Notes under the pieces: generated by a model
The model's database searches: none
Seen by the model: only the letters and a program-made list of their open reading frames with translations
What the model was told of the DNA's origin: nothing
Made by a program: the position numbers and the translations under genes
In this document: positions 1 to 7,897 of the stretch, piece by piece
Layout of the letters: each line of letters opens with the position of its first letter
Numbering within the stretch: the stretch's first letter is position 1
Assembly: GCF_025403485.1 (NCBI RefSeq)
Contig: NZ_CP099966.1
Span: 4,214,501 to 4,278,500, forward strand
Direction: 5' to 3'
Length of the DNA stretch: 64,000 nucleotides
Source: Chryseobacterium paludis
GTDB taxonomy: Bacteria; Bacteroidota; Bacteroidia; Flavobacteriales; Weeksellaceae

Positions 1-27
1 ATGCTATGATTAATACGAAATATTTTT

Positions 28-3000
28 TCATTTTGTAAGATTTTGAATTTTTAAAAAATAATTATTTAGGTTTTTAAGATATTTATTTATCCCCGGATCT
101 ATACTTCCAGTCCACTTTCCTGCAGTAGTATAAGCAGAAACCTCATCTAAACTACTCATTACTACATTATTATCTTGAAACAATCCGTTTCTCAAATTAA
201 AAAGGTGTTTCCCTTCATGTATTATTACATCACCTAAACCATAATTTGTTTTTTTTCCATCAAAAAGCGCTGGAGCTAAAATTATTCTTCCTGTAACAGG
301 ATTTGTAATTCCTAATGAATTTTTTGCATTTGAGTCTCTTGGATCGACGATAAGGCCATCTGAACCTATTTGAAATTGGACATAACTTTTTGCCCATTCA
401 TTCATTGTATTAGTATTAGCAACAGCAATCCAAGCATCTTTAGGCGCAAATATTGATGCAATTATACCTAAACTATACATATTGGCAGGAGCGTTAGGAT
501 TCAAGCCAGAGATAGCCAATACAATACTCAAAGGATCACGTGCCATAGATTCTGAATTAATTCTCAATTCTCTACTATTATAATCATTAGAAACCAGATA
601 TTTATATCCGGCATTAAGACCATCTGTTGACGTTATTTTATTATTAAATACATTACCAGTATACGTAATTCCACCCATCATTCCACCGAGGAAATTCGAC
701 CCAGTAAATGCAGAATTTAAACCACCTGATATAATTCCTGGTAAGACGTTTTTGATAGCACCTGCATTATTCACAATGTTTCCTAAGGCCCCGGAAATAG
801 CAGCTCCACCAAGTGCACCCCCTAATATTGCACTCCAGTTATTTTTCCAATCCCACTTAGCAGGATTCCATGAGCCATTCGCTTGAACACCACTTAAATA
901 CCCTCCAATTAAAGCGCCAGCAAGAAACAACCATTCACCATTTGGATCATTATACATCACTGGATTATTCATTACATACCCATACTTATTGTAATTCTGG
1001 GTATTGGATGGATCCTGTATATTTTCATCGGCATTTAAGAACCTTCGGAGCAATGGATCATATAATCGTCCATTCATATGGATAATCCCAACCTCTGAGA
1101 GATGTTCATGGCTTGTATAGCCACGATCAATTAGTAATAAGGTACTATTAATGCTGTTGCGGTCAGTCATAGTAGCCGCATTTCCAATCTGTAAGTGAGT
1201 GAGGTTGCCCCAGGCATCAAAATGCCTTTGTTCCAGTTTATTTCCCGCTTCATCCGATATCGCTATGATACTTCCTAAATAATCTTTATGCAAGAATTTA
1301 TAAGAACCTCCTGCCTGATCAAAATTTTTGATATAAATAATATCACTATCATAAGGAGTTCCACCAATATAAAGGATATGCTTTTCTTTTCCAGTGATGT
1401 TATTTTTTACAACTTCAAAACTTCCACCTTCACTGTAAAATTTAGTAAATTTCCCCTCTCCAGTATTGCTAAAGTTACCTCCATAAGTTATCCTTTGTCT
1501 CATACTTGTAAGGCCATATTGAAATGCTACATCTCCTTTTTCTCCATCAATAAATACAGGATCATTATTCTCATTGAAATTAATACTTTGAATGAGATCA
1601 TTAGTATAATTCTGTGTTCCTTTAGCATTTAATGTCATACCCGTAGGCTGGTAAACCTTTGCTGAGTTTTCAAATTTTATGGTTCCCAGCTGGTCATTTT
1701 CCAGAATCCTACCCTTAATGTCATAGACATTGAGTTTGGCATTCTGTACTTTAACTCCTGTTACTGGGTTTGTCCAGTTAATAAGCCTATTGTTATCATC
1801 ATAATCAAAGGTTTCTGTAATATTAAAATCGCCCCCCGTAATTCTGCTGTTTAGTTCTCCTTTAATGGCGTCAAATTGATATTGAATATTAAGCAGATTT
1901 GTTTTAATTAGTGATCCATGTTTAATTTCACTTAAGTACCCTGTAGCAGTATTATAGTTATTAGTAATATCCACAGCTCCAAGTTTTTCCTTCAGTATCT
2001 GGCCTCTGGCGTTAGTTTCCTTAAGTTCCCATAGCACTTTCCCTGATATTTTATCTTTAACTTGGTAAAGCTCTCCATTCCATGAACTATACACATTTTC
2101 AATTGCAACTTTAGTTATGACTCCTGCTGATTGCAATTCTTTTTCATAGGAAACAACTTTTCCTTTATTATCATAAGTAATACCTTTCTGGCTATATATT
2201 TTCCCATTACTATTCTCTACAGAAGATAATGTTCTTCCATACTGATCAAAGGTGCGAGTAGAACTATAGTCCCTTCCATTAGAAGTTCCTAATTTTGAAT
2301 TTATTAGACCATAATCTTCATAGTTATAAGTGATCATTTTATTTGTTGTCACTCCACCATCGGAAGTAGAAGTCTCTTTTTGAGAAAGAAGCTGACCTAA
2401 AAAATTATGGATATATTCTTTAGTTCCTTTTGGGCTGGTTGTCTTCTTTAGCTGACCAAATCCATTGTATTCATATTTGTAAACTCCGTTGGAGGGGTCG
2501 TTAAATTCTGATTTTCTTCCCCAGATGTCATATTTCGTAGTGACTATATTTTCGGCATACTGGGCTTTAATCTGCTGTCCTGCTGCATTGTAAGAGAATT
2601 GTACTCCTCCTCCTTTATCTGTTGTAGAAATTATATTACCTAAAGCATCTGTTGTTTTAGAATTCGTTCGTCCATATCCGTTCAATTCCTTAACTGTTGT
2701 GGTGAATCCAGAGATGGTTGTTTCTGTTTGTTTGCCATTAAAGCTCGTAGCTGTTACTTTTGAAGGAAAAACAGAATCATCGTATGCTATAGAATTCCAC
2801 TGAGTAGGATTTTGCCCCTCGAAAAAGGGTTCCGATTCTTTGAGTTTTCTACCCAATTCATCAAACTGTGTTTCTTTAGAAACAAACTGTCCCTGGGTAA
2901 AAGCTTTTACTAGTACTTTATATTCCTGGCCCAGTTTATTGATGAACTTTTTGGATACATTACCATCTGAGCTATTTTTAGTGGCAGTAACATTATAGCT

Positions 3001-6000
3001 ATTATCCCTATCATAAACGTACGCAGTTGTTCCTCCTAAATTAGTAGTTGACGTTAAGATTTTTCCCCAGTTATCATAAGTATTGGTAGTTATATTTCCA
3101 AAAGGATCAGTTTGTGTTAGAATTTGACCGGCATCAGTATAGGTAAATACTGTTTCTAAGCCTAAATTATCGGTTGTTTTAAGGGCAAACCTCCCTTTTG
3201 TATCATACAGGGATCCTGTTGTTTCTGTCCCGTTATCTACACTATTACTTATTATTTTTTGAGTGATATTTCCGAAACCATCGTAATTATAAGTCTCTAA
3301 TATATTTCCTGTATTATTTTGGTTCCATTTTTTTACAGTTTTAACCCGATTACTTTCATAGATGTACTCTTCTTTACCAGCCTTGCTATCACCATATGCC
3401 TGGACAACATCCGTTTTACTTTTGACACGGCCTATATAATAATCAGGACCTATTCCCGAAAGGTTGTGATAATAGTCATAAGTAGATGTCGTTACTGCTA
3501 AGGTTGTATTGATTTTAGATATACTTTGTGAAGGCAAATAATATAGGCCATAGGTTAGTGCAGTTTCACCAATAGTATTCGTCAAGAAGTTTTTTACCCT
3601 CGTTGTTTTTGGAAGAATAGCAGTAACCACTTTAGCCTTGTTGGCATTAGAAACAGTTGTTACTACCTGCCCATTTAATAGTTTATCAATCTGATAGATT
3701 GTTGATTTTAAACTTAAAAGCTGCGTATTAGTCTCAGTAAGATTCGCCGGGAATACCAGTGCATCATTGTTTGTTCTGATTGACCACTCTTTTACAGGAA
3801 CGCCCTCATTTAAAGGATCTATTTCTGTACCTGACCAGATCTTAGTATTTTCAAATCCCTCAGCATACCAGGAAGAGCGGGCTACTTGGCGGAAACCAAT
3901 CATTCCTTTACCCAAAATATGGGAAACAAGACCTCTATATTTAAAATCTTGTTTTAATACTTTGGTTGCTCCTGGCTGCGTAAGCTGGGAAACTACCATA
4001 ACTTTGGATGCCCTGCTGAATTCCAGATAAGGGTAATTCTCTGTCTTAGTAATATCATATATTGTAGGATTAATATTCTTATCCAGCTCCTTATAGGTTA
4101 TATTTGTTGTGATTCCAGCCTGCGTGATTCCAACAACACGACCTTCCTTTGCAATATCATAATAGGATTGAGATATTGTGTTTTGAAGGTGTGGAGAGTC
4201 AGGATTACCTTTTCCACTAGTAAAGACGAATTTCTTCATCATAGAAGCTGCCTGGTAGTTGAGTGCTACTCCTCCATATTCATATTCGCTATAGGCCACT
4301 TCAGCAGCAAGATTGCTACTATTCAGATAAACTGTGGAACCAGGAACAGCACAACAACTTCGTGGATTTTTGTCAGGGTTTAATCCCATGTGGGCTAAAA
4401 CATTAATGTATTCATAACTATGCCTGGCATATCGTATTGCATTGGGGTTATCCTGTTCCCACCATTTATCATAACTTCTTCCAGCTGCTAACTGTACAAG
4501 TTCATCTTTTCCATCATTATTTATATCATAAGCTAAAAATTGGCTTGGATATTTAATGCTTATATAATCATTAGCACCTGGAGTTACAGTTCTTGTACTT
4601 TGAGGAACAAAAAACGTATTTTGTCTTTCTTCTAAACCAATTCCTGTAGATAAGTATATAAGCCAAAGATCTGAATCCTCAGCTTTTGGAATAAACAAAT
4701 CACTTAATCCATCACCGTTATAATCTCCCACCAAACTTTTATTCCATAATCCAGTCATACTTCCGAAAGTATTAAATATACTGTTTGTAGGAAATGAATT
4801 ACTTGTCACCCAATATCGTCCATCTATTTTAGGCAAAGTAACTAGGTAAGGTTTTCTATCACTATCAAGCTTAAGGAAATCCAATTTCCCATCACCGTTA
4901 AAATCTCCACTTTTATAATTTATATAATAGTTATCATCAAATGCTAATGAATAATGCCAATCTTCACCGGGAATGTTTTCGTCAAGATCTATAGCGATGT
5001 AATTTTTATAATCCGTGCAATTTTCAGGGTATTTATTTGCTCCACCTGTAGTAGGGTCAGGATTCGGTGTACATATCTTGTAATTTAGCCTTAAGATCAG
5101 CTCACTTAACCCATCACCATTAAAATCAAAATTATCTATGCCCAATATGGTCATAAATGTAGTACTCGTTCCTGTAGTGGTGTTATTTGTAGTATTTGTG
5201 CTTAGTCCACCACCAAAATAATCATAGGTGTCAATATCAGGAATTGTCTTTTTAAAATCCAGGGCAAGGGTATTAGTTTCTGAAACAGTGTAAAACAAAA
5301 GATCTAAATCTTTTTTTGAGGTGGTAGCATTGGAAACCTTTTTGTAAATGACAAACCCCTGCTTATTGTATATTAAATTATTTTTTTTGATATTTACAGC
5401 AGTAGCTGTTCTTAAATCTGCTTTAGAAATGGTGTTTCCTAAAAATACGGGAGTACCTGCATGGTAGTCATAAACATCTTTAATCAGATACAGCCCTACC
5501 TGAGGAATTCCCGGAACAACAACAGTTGCAGGAGAAGTAGTGGAAAAATATCTGATAATATCTAGCTTTCCATCACCATCAAAATCTCCTGTTAAATCAA
5601 AATCACTATCAAGCTTATAAATACTTCCATAACCCCAAGCTTGTACATTTGGATCAGGATTTACTTCATAAGATTTTTCATAACCAAAAACAATTGGATT
5701 GGCCGGTTCATCCTTACTATTAAAAACCTGAATTTTATCTATATACTTGTACCCGGTCTCTTGCACATCCCCTTTATAGGTAACAACATATTTTTTAAAC
5801 TGGGTTCCACCTGTAGAAACCACAACAGATCCCAATAATCGTTTTTGTGAAAGTAGCACTCCTTTGACGTATGCTGTTTCAGCTTTTTCTCTTATGCCAT
5901 AATTAAACTGGATTTTATTAAAATGCGGCTTGTTAAGCGTTTCATTTCCACCCCATTCAATTTTGTCTATAATTGAGGTATTATCTAGGCTGACATAATT

Positions 6001-6621
6001 ATAAGAAATGTAATTTCCATTACTATCTTTTAACTTTACAATATTGTAATCAATTGGCGTCCTTGCACTGCTGCTTCCAGGTGCTGTCCCGCCATACCAT
6101 GCCTGGGAACCATCTTCAAAAGTTACCTCCCAGTATTCGGGTCCTTTTACAGATTGCCCAACAATTGCCCCTTTTGATTTGATCTTAATATTGGAATATT
6201 TTTCGGTAACATATTCTGCTCCATCTTTCCCATACTCCCCGGATTTCAGGATCAATCGTTGTCCATTGAAGCTGTAATAATCGCTGTAATCTAACTGTAC
6301 TCCATTGGCTATCGTATCTTTCTCAATTGTTTTCCCAACCCTTGATATTGCGGCAATTCCACTGATACTTCCGCCGTAGCCAACCACTCCATTTCCTGAG
6401 CCACTCGAGTAAACAATATCAATTTTAGGAGCTATGTTTTTCACTCCTGGTGGAACATCAATAGGGACTGTAAATTGAAGCTGACCCGAATTTGTAACAT
6501 CAATATTTCCTTTCGTATCATGGAAATATGGTAATGGTGCAGTCTGTGAAAAACCAAGTATTGAAACAAAAAGTAATACCGCAGATGAAAACAATTTCAT
6601 TTTGTTGTTATAAATCTTCAT
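28..6621 (-). CDS. SpvB/RHS-repeat polymorphic toxin with putative zinc metallopeptidase C-terminus
   Basis: Giant exported RHS protein, about 2197 aa from the chosen ATG at 6621; a longer frame begins at 6666 but would overlap the upstream gene, and an ATG at 6600 is also possible. A signal peptide (MKLFSSAVLLFVSILGFSQ) is followed by an SpvB-type domain (roughly residues 30-320), a region with five FG-GAP/VCBS calcium-type repeats such as DFDGDGKLD and DFNGDGLSE (about 340-770), many YD repeats, and the RHS core motif DPLLRRFLNADENIQ near residue 1855. In this family the tip after the core is variable and usually toxic. Here it contains glycine-rich hydrophobic stretches, then IIHEGKHLFN (HExxH at 205-219, residues 2135-2139) and a downstream DEVSAY glutamate (about 2160), the layout of a gluzincin-like zinc site. 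No T9SS tail is present. Any immunity gene would lie beyond base 1. The RHS assignment is firm; the peptidase tip is inferred. Confidence 0.9.
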   Translation of the reverse strand: MKIYNNKMKLFSSAVLLFVSILGFSQTAPLPYFHDTKGNIDVTNSGQLQFTVPIDVPPGVKNIAPKIDIVYSSGSGNGVVGYGGSISGIAAISRVGKTIEKDTIANGVQLDYSDYYSFNGQRLILKSGEYGKDGAEYVTEKYSNIKIKSKGAIVGQSVKGPEYWEVTFEDGSQAWYGGTAPGSSSARTPIDYNIVKLKDSNGNYISYNYVSLDNTSIIDKIEWGGNETLNKPHFNKIQFNYGIREKAETAYVKGVLLSQKRLLGSVVVSTGGTQFKKYVVTYKGDVQETGYKYIDKIQVFNSKDEPANPIVFGYEKSYEVNPDPNVQAWGYGSIYKLDSDFDLTGDFDGDGKLDIIRYFSTTSPATVVVPGIPQVGLYLIKDVYDYHAGTPVFLGNTISKADLRTATAVNIKKNNLIYNKQGFVIYKKVSNATTSKKDLDLLFYTVSETNTLALDFKKTIPDIDTYDYFGGGLSTNTTNNTTTGTSTTFMTILGIDNFDFNGDGLSELILRLNYKICTPNPDPTTGGANKYPENCTDYKNYIAIDLDENIPGEDWHYSLAFDDNYYINYKSGDFNGDGKLDFLKLDSDRKPYLVTLPKIDGRYWVTSNSFPTNSIFNTFGSMTGLWNKSLVGDYNGDGLSDLFIPKAEDSDLWLIYLSTGIGLEERQNTFFVPQSTRTVTPGANDYISIKYPSQFLAYDINNDGKDELVQLAAGRSYDKWWEQDNPNAIRYARHSYEYINVLAHMGLNPDKNPRSCCAVPGSTVYLNSSNLAAEVAYSEYEYGGVALNYQAASMMKKFVFTSGKGNPDSPHLQNTISQSYYDIAKEGRVVGITQAGITTNITYKELDKNINPTIYDITKTENYPYLEFSRASKVMVVSQLTQPGATKVLKQDFKYRGLVSHILGKGMIGFRQVARSSWYAEGFENTKIWSGTEIDPLNEGVPVKEWSIRTNNDALVFPANLTETNTQLLSLKSTIYQIDKLLNGQVVTTVSNANKAKVVTAILPKTTRVKNFLTNTIGETALTYGLYYLPSQSISKINTTLAVTTSTYDYYHNLSGIGPDYYIGRVKSKTDVVQAYGDSKAGKEEYIYESNRVKTVKKWNQNNTGNILETYNYDGFGNITQKIISNSVDNGTETTGSLYDTKGRFALKTTDNLGLETVFTYTDAGQILTQTDPFGNITTNTYDNWGKILTSTTNLGGTTAYVYDRDNSYNVTATKNSSDGNVSKKFINKLGQEYKVLVKAFTQGQFVSKETQFDELGRKLKESEPFFEGQNPTQWNSIAYDDSVFPSKVTATSFNGKQTETTISGFTTTVKELNGYGRTNSKTTDALGNIISTTDKGGGVQFSYNAAGQQIKAQYAENIVTTKYDIWGRKSEFNDPSNGVYKYEYNGFGQLKKTTSPKGTKEYIHNFLGQLLSQKETSTSDGGVTTNKMITYNYEDYGLINSKLGTSNGRDYSSTRTFDQYGRTLSSVENSNGKIYSQKGITYDNKGKVVSYEKELQSAGVITKVAIENVYSSWNGELYQVKDKISGKVLWELKETNARGQILKEKLGAVDITNNYNTATGYLSEIKHGSLIKTNLLNIQYQFDAIKGELNSRITGGDFNITETFDYDDNNRLINWTNPVTGVKVQNAKLNVYDIKGRILENDQLGTIKFENSAKVYQPTGMTLNAKGTQNYTNDLIQSINFNENNDPVFIDGEKGDVAFQYGLTSMRQRITYGGNFSNTGEGKFTKFYSEGGSFEVVKNNITGKEKHILYIGGTPYDSDIIYIKNFDQAGGSYKFLHKDYLGSIIAISDEAGNKLEQRHFDAWGNLTHLQIGNAATMTDRNSINSTLLLIDRGYTSHEHLSEVGIIHMNGRLYDPLLRRFLNADENIQDPSNTQNYNKYGYVMNNPVMYNDPNGEWLFLAGALIGGYLSGVQANGSWNPAKWDWKNNWSAILGGALGGAAISGALGNIVNNAGAIKNVLPGIISGGLNSAFTGSNFLGGMMGGITYTGNVFNNKITSTDGLNAGYKYLVSNDYNSRELRINSESMARDPLSIVLAISGLNPNAPANMYSLGIIASIFAPKDAWIAVANTNTMNEWAKSYVQFQIGSDGLIVDPRDSNAKNSLGITNPVTGRIILAPALFDGKKTNYGLGDVIIHEGKHLFNLRNGLFQDNNVVMSSLDEVSAYTTAGKWTGSIDPGINKYLKNLNNYFLKIQNLTK

Positions 6622-6628
6622 GGTACTA

Positions 6629-7117
6629 TTATCTTTTAGTGATGTTTTTGCTAAATACTCTGCCATCTTTTAAGGTAAAATGCAATACATACACTCCCCA
6701 TTCAAAGGAAGACATGTTGATTTTTAGCTGCTTATTTAAACTCGGCATATTCTGCTGTTGGAATTTCCAATGCACCGTGCTGTGCTGGTATAAAGAGACA
6801 GACTCAATTAATCCGTCAACCTCTTCAGTCCAATCGATAGTTAATACATCATTCACCGGAACAGGGTATAAACGTATCTGCTTCCAGAATGCTTTTTCAT
6901 CGATAGCTGGCTGTTGTTTGTTTTCAACCAAAGGTTTTACTTCTTTTTGTTCAGTTTTAGCTACTTTTTTTAATTCATCAGTAGTCTTTTTTTCATTAAT
7001 ATCTGGACCTCTGTATCTCTGGCTTCCTGCCTCATCATATTTGAAATAAACTTCAGTTTGAGAAAAACCAAAGAACCCTATTAGTAAGGAGAATAATGAA
7101 AGTATTTTTATTTTCAT
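6629..7117 (-). CDS. Small secreted protein with T9SS-type C-terminal domain, partner of the RHS gene
   Basis: A 162-aa protein with a signal peptide (MKIKILSLFSLLIGFFGFSQ), then the segment YDEAGSQRYRGPD, which resembles an RHS/YD repeat, a lysine/glutamate-rich linker (about 35-75), and a C-terminal module beginning LYPVPVNDVLTIDW and ending with LKDGRVFSKNITKR. The last part has the beta-sandwich pattern of T9SS type A sorting domains, where YPNP is the usual opening. Its stop codon lies 7 bases before the RHS start, so the two genes are almost certainly co-transcribed. The pairing suggests a role in display or secretion of the RHS protein, which itself lacks a sorting tail; that role is inference. 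I cannot name a family. Confidence 0.75.
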   Translation of the reverse strand: MKIKILSLFSLLIGFFGFSQTEVYFKYDEAGSQRYRGPDINEKKTTDELKKVAKTEQKEVKPLVENKQQPAIDEKAFWKQIRLYPVPVNDVLTIDWTEEVDGLIESVSLYQHSTVHWKFQQQNMPSLNKQLKINMSSFEWGVYVLHFTLKDGRVFSKNITKR

Positions 7118-7512
7118 TTGTTATTTTTTTAAATTCTGGTACTTGTTTTTTATCTCTTTAATACCTAATTTTTAAGCTTCTTTTTTCTGTCTTAAGTTGA
7201 AAAATAGTTGAAGAACTATCCAATTCCTGAGCTAGATATGGAAACAAATAATTAAAATCGGTATAATCATAATCTGTATCTTGTTTATAAATCTACTTTT
7301 GGTTGTATTTTGGGCAGACAACAAAAAAGATCGGCACGTAGTAAATGCTCTCATGTAGGTTTTTTTATCTATTTTGTGTTTAATTGTTAAATTTATAATT
7401 TCGCAAATTTAACATTTTTTAATATTTATTAAATTCACATTAAGAAGATTTAATATGGATTTTGTCATTTTTTTGACTCTCAATTTTAATTCGTTACGCA
7501 AAAGTACTATAA
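7118..7512. other. AT-rich intergenic region upstream of the RHS operon
   Basis: About 395 bases with no credible reading frame. It must hold the promoter of the minus-strand T9SS/RHS pair, but I could not place a convincing TTTG...TAnnTTTG pair in it. It ends where the truncated T9SS cargo fragment begins. Confidence 0.5.
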
Positions 7513-7818
7513 CACTGCGAAAGAACCTGTCGTGTAAGTTTTGATGATTTTTCGCTAACAACAGGAACATTAGCTATCGGAGAAGTTACAGCATCTAAGT
7601 ACAGACTTGTTAAAAATACTTTGGTTAAAGATGATGGAATTACTTTCGGAGCTCAGGTTAAAAATGTAAAAGTATATAACATGTTCGGACAGGTTGTAAA
7701 AACTGCTTCTGTAAGAGAAAATGAAACTTTAAATATTGCTGAATTACAGAAAGGAAATTATATCGTTACAGGTATAATTAACAATGAACTGGTTTCTCAG
7801 AAAATTTTAATAGATTAA
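7513..7818 (+). pseudogene. 3' remnant of a T9SS cargo gene (sorting domain only)
   Basis: Reading frame 1 is open from just after a TAA at 7510-7512 to the stop at 7816-7818. It translates as FDDFSLTTGTLAIGEV, a linker, then a complete T9SS type A sorting domain: VKVYNMFGQVVKTASV, LNIAELQKGNYIVTG and a terminal VSQKILID. There is no start codon or signal peptide upstream, and the FDDFSLT linker is what normally joins a lamin-tail or carbohydrate-binding domain to this tail in Chryseobacterium proteins. A strong terminator follows directly. The simplest reading is that the 5' end of a larger secreted-protein gene was deleted. An internal ATG start giving a 50-65 residue free tail is possible but seems functionless without a signal peptide. 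Confidence 0.65.
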
Positions 7819-7837
7819 TTTTACTTTTTTAGATTAA

Positions 7838-7868
7838 AAAACAGCCACTTTATAGTGGCTGTTTTTAT
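7838..7868 (+). terminator. Rho-independent terminator of the T9SS remnant
   Basis: Stem ACAGCCACT (7841-7849), loop TTAT, AGTGGCTGT (7854-7862) and a T-run. Its persistence supports the view that a full gene once ended here. In the other direction an A-run makes it able to serve the minus strand too. Confidence 0.8.
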
Positions 7869-7897
7869 TTTGTCATCGAATAAATTTTAAATGTAAA

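Noticed and set aside
6622..6666. Earlier start of the RHS protein at 6666
   Set aside because: Overlaps the upstream gene by 38 bases and puts polar sequence before the signal peptide.
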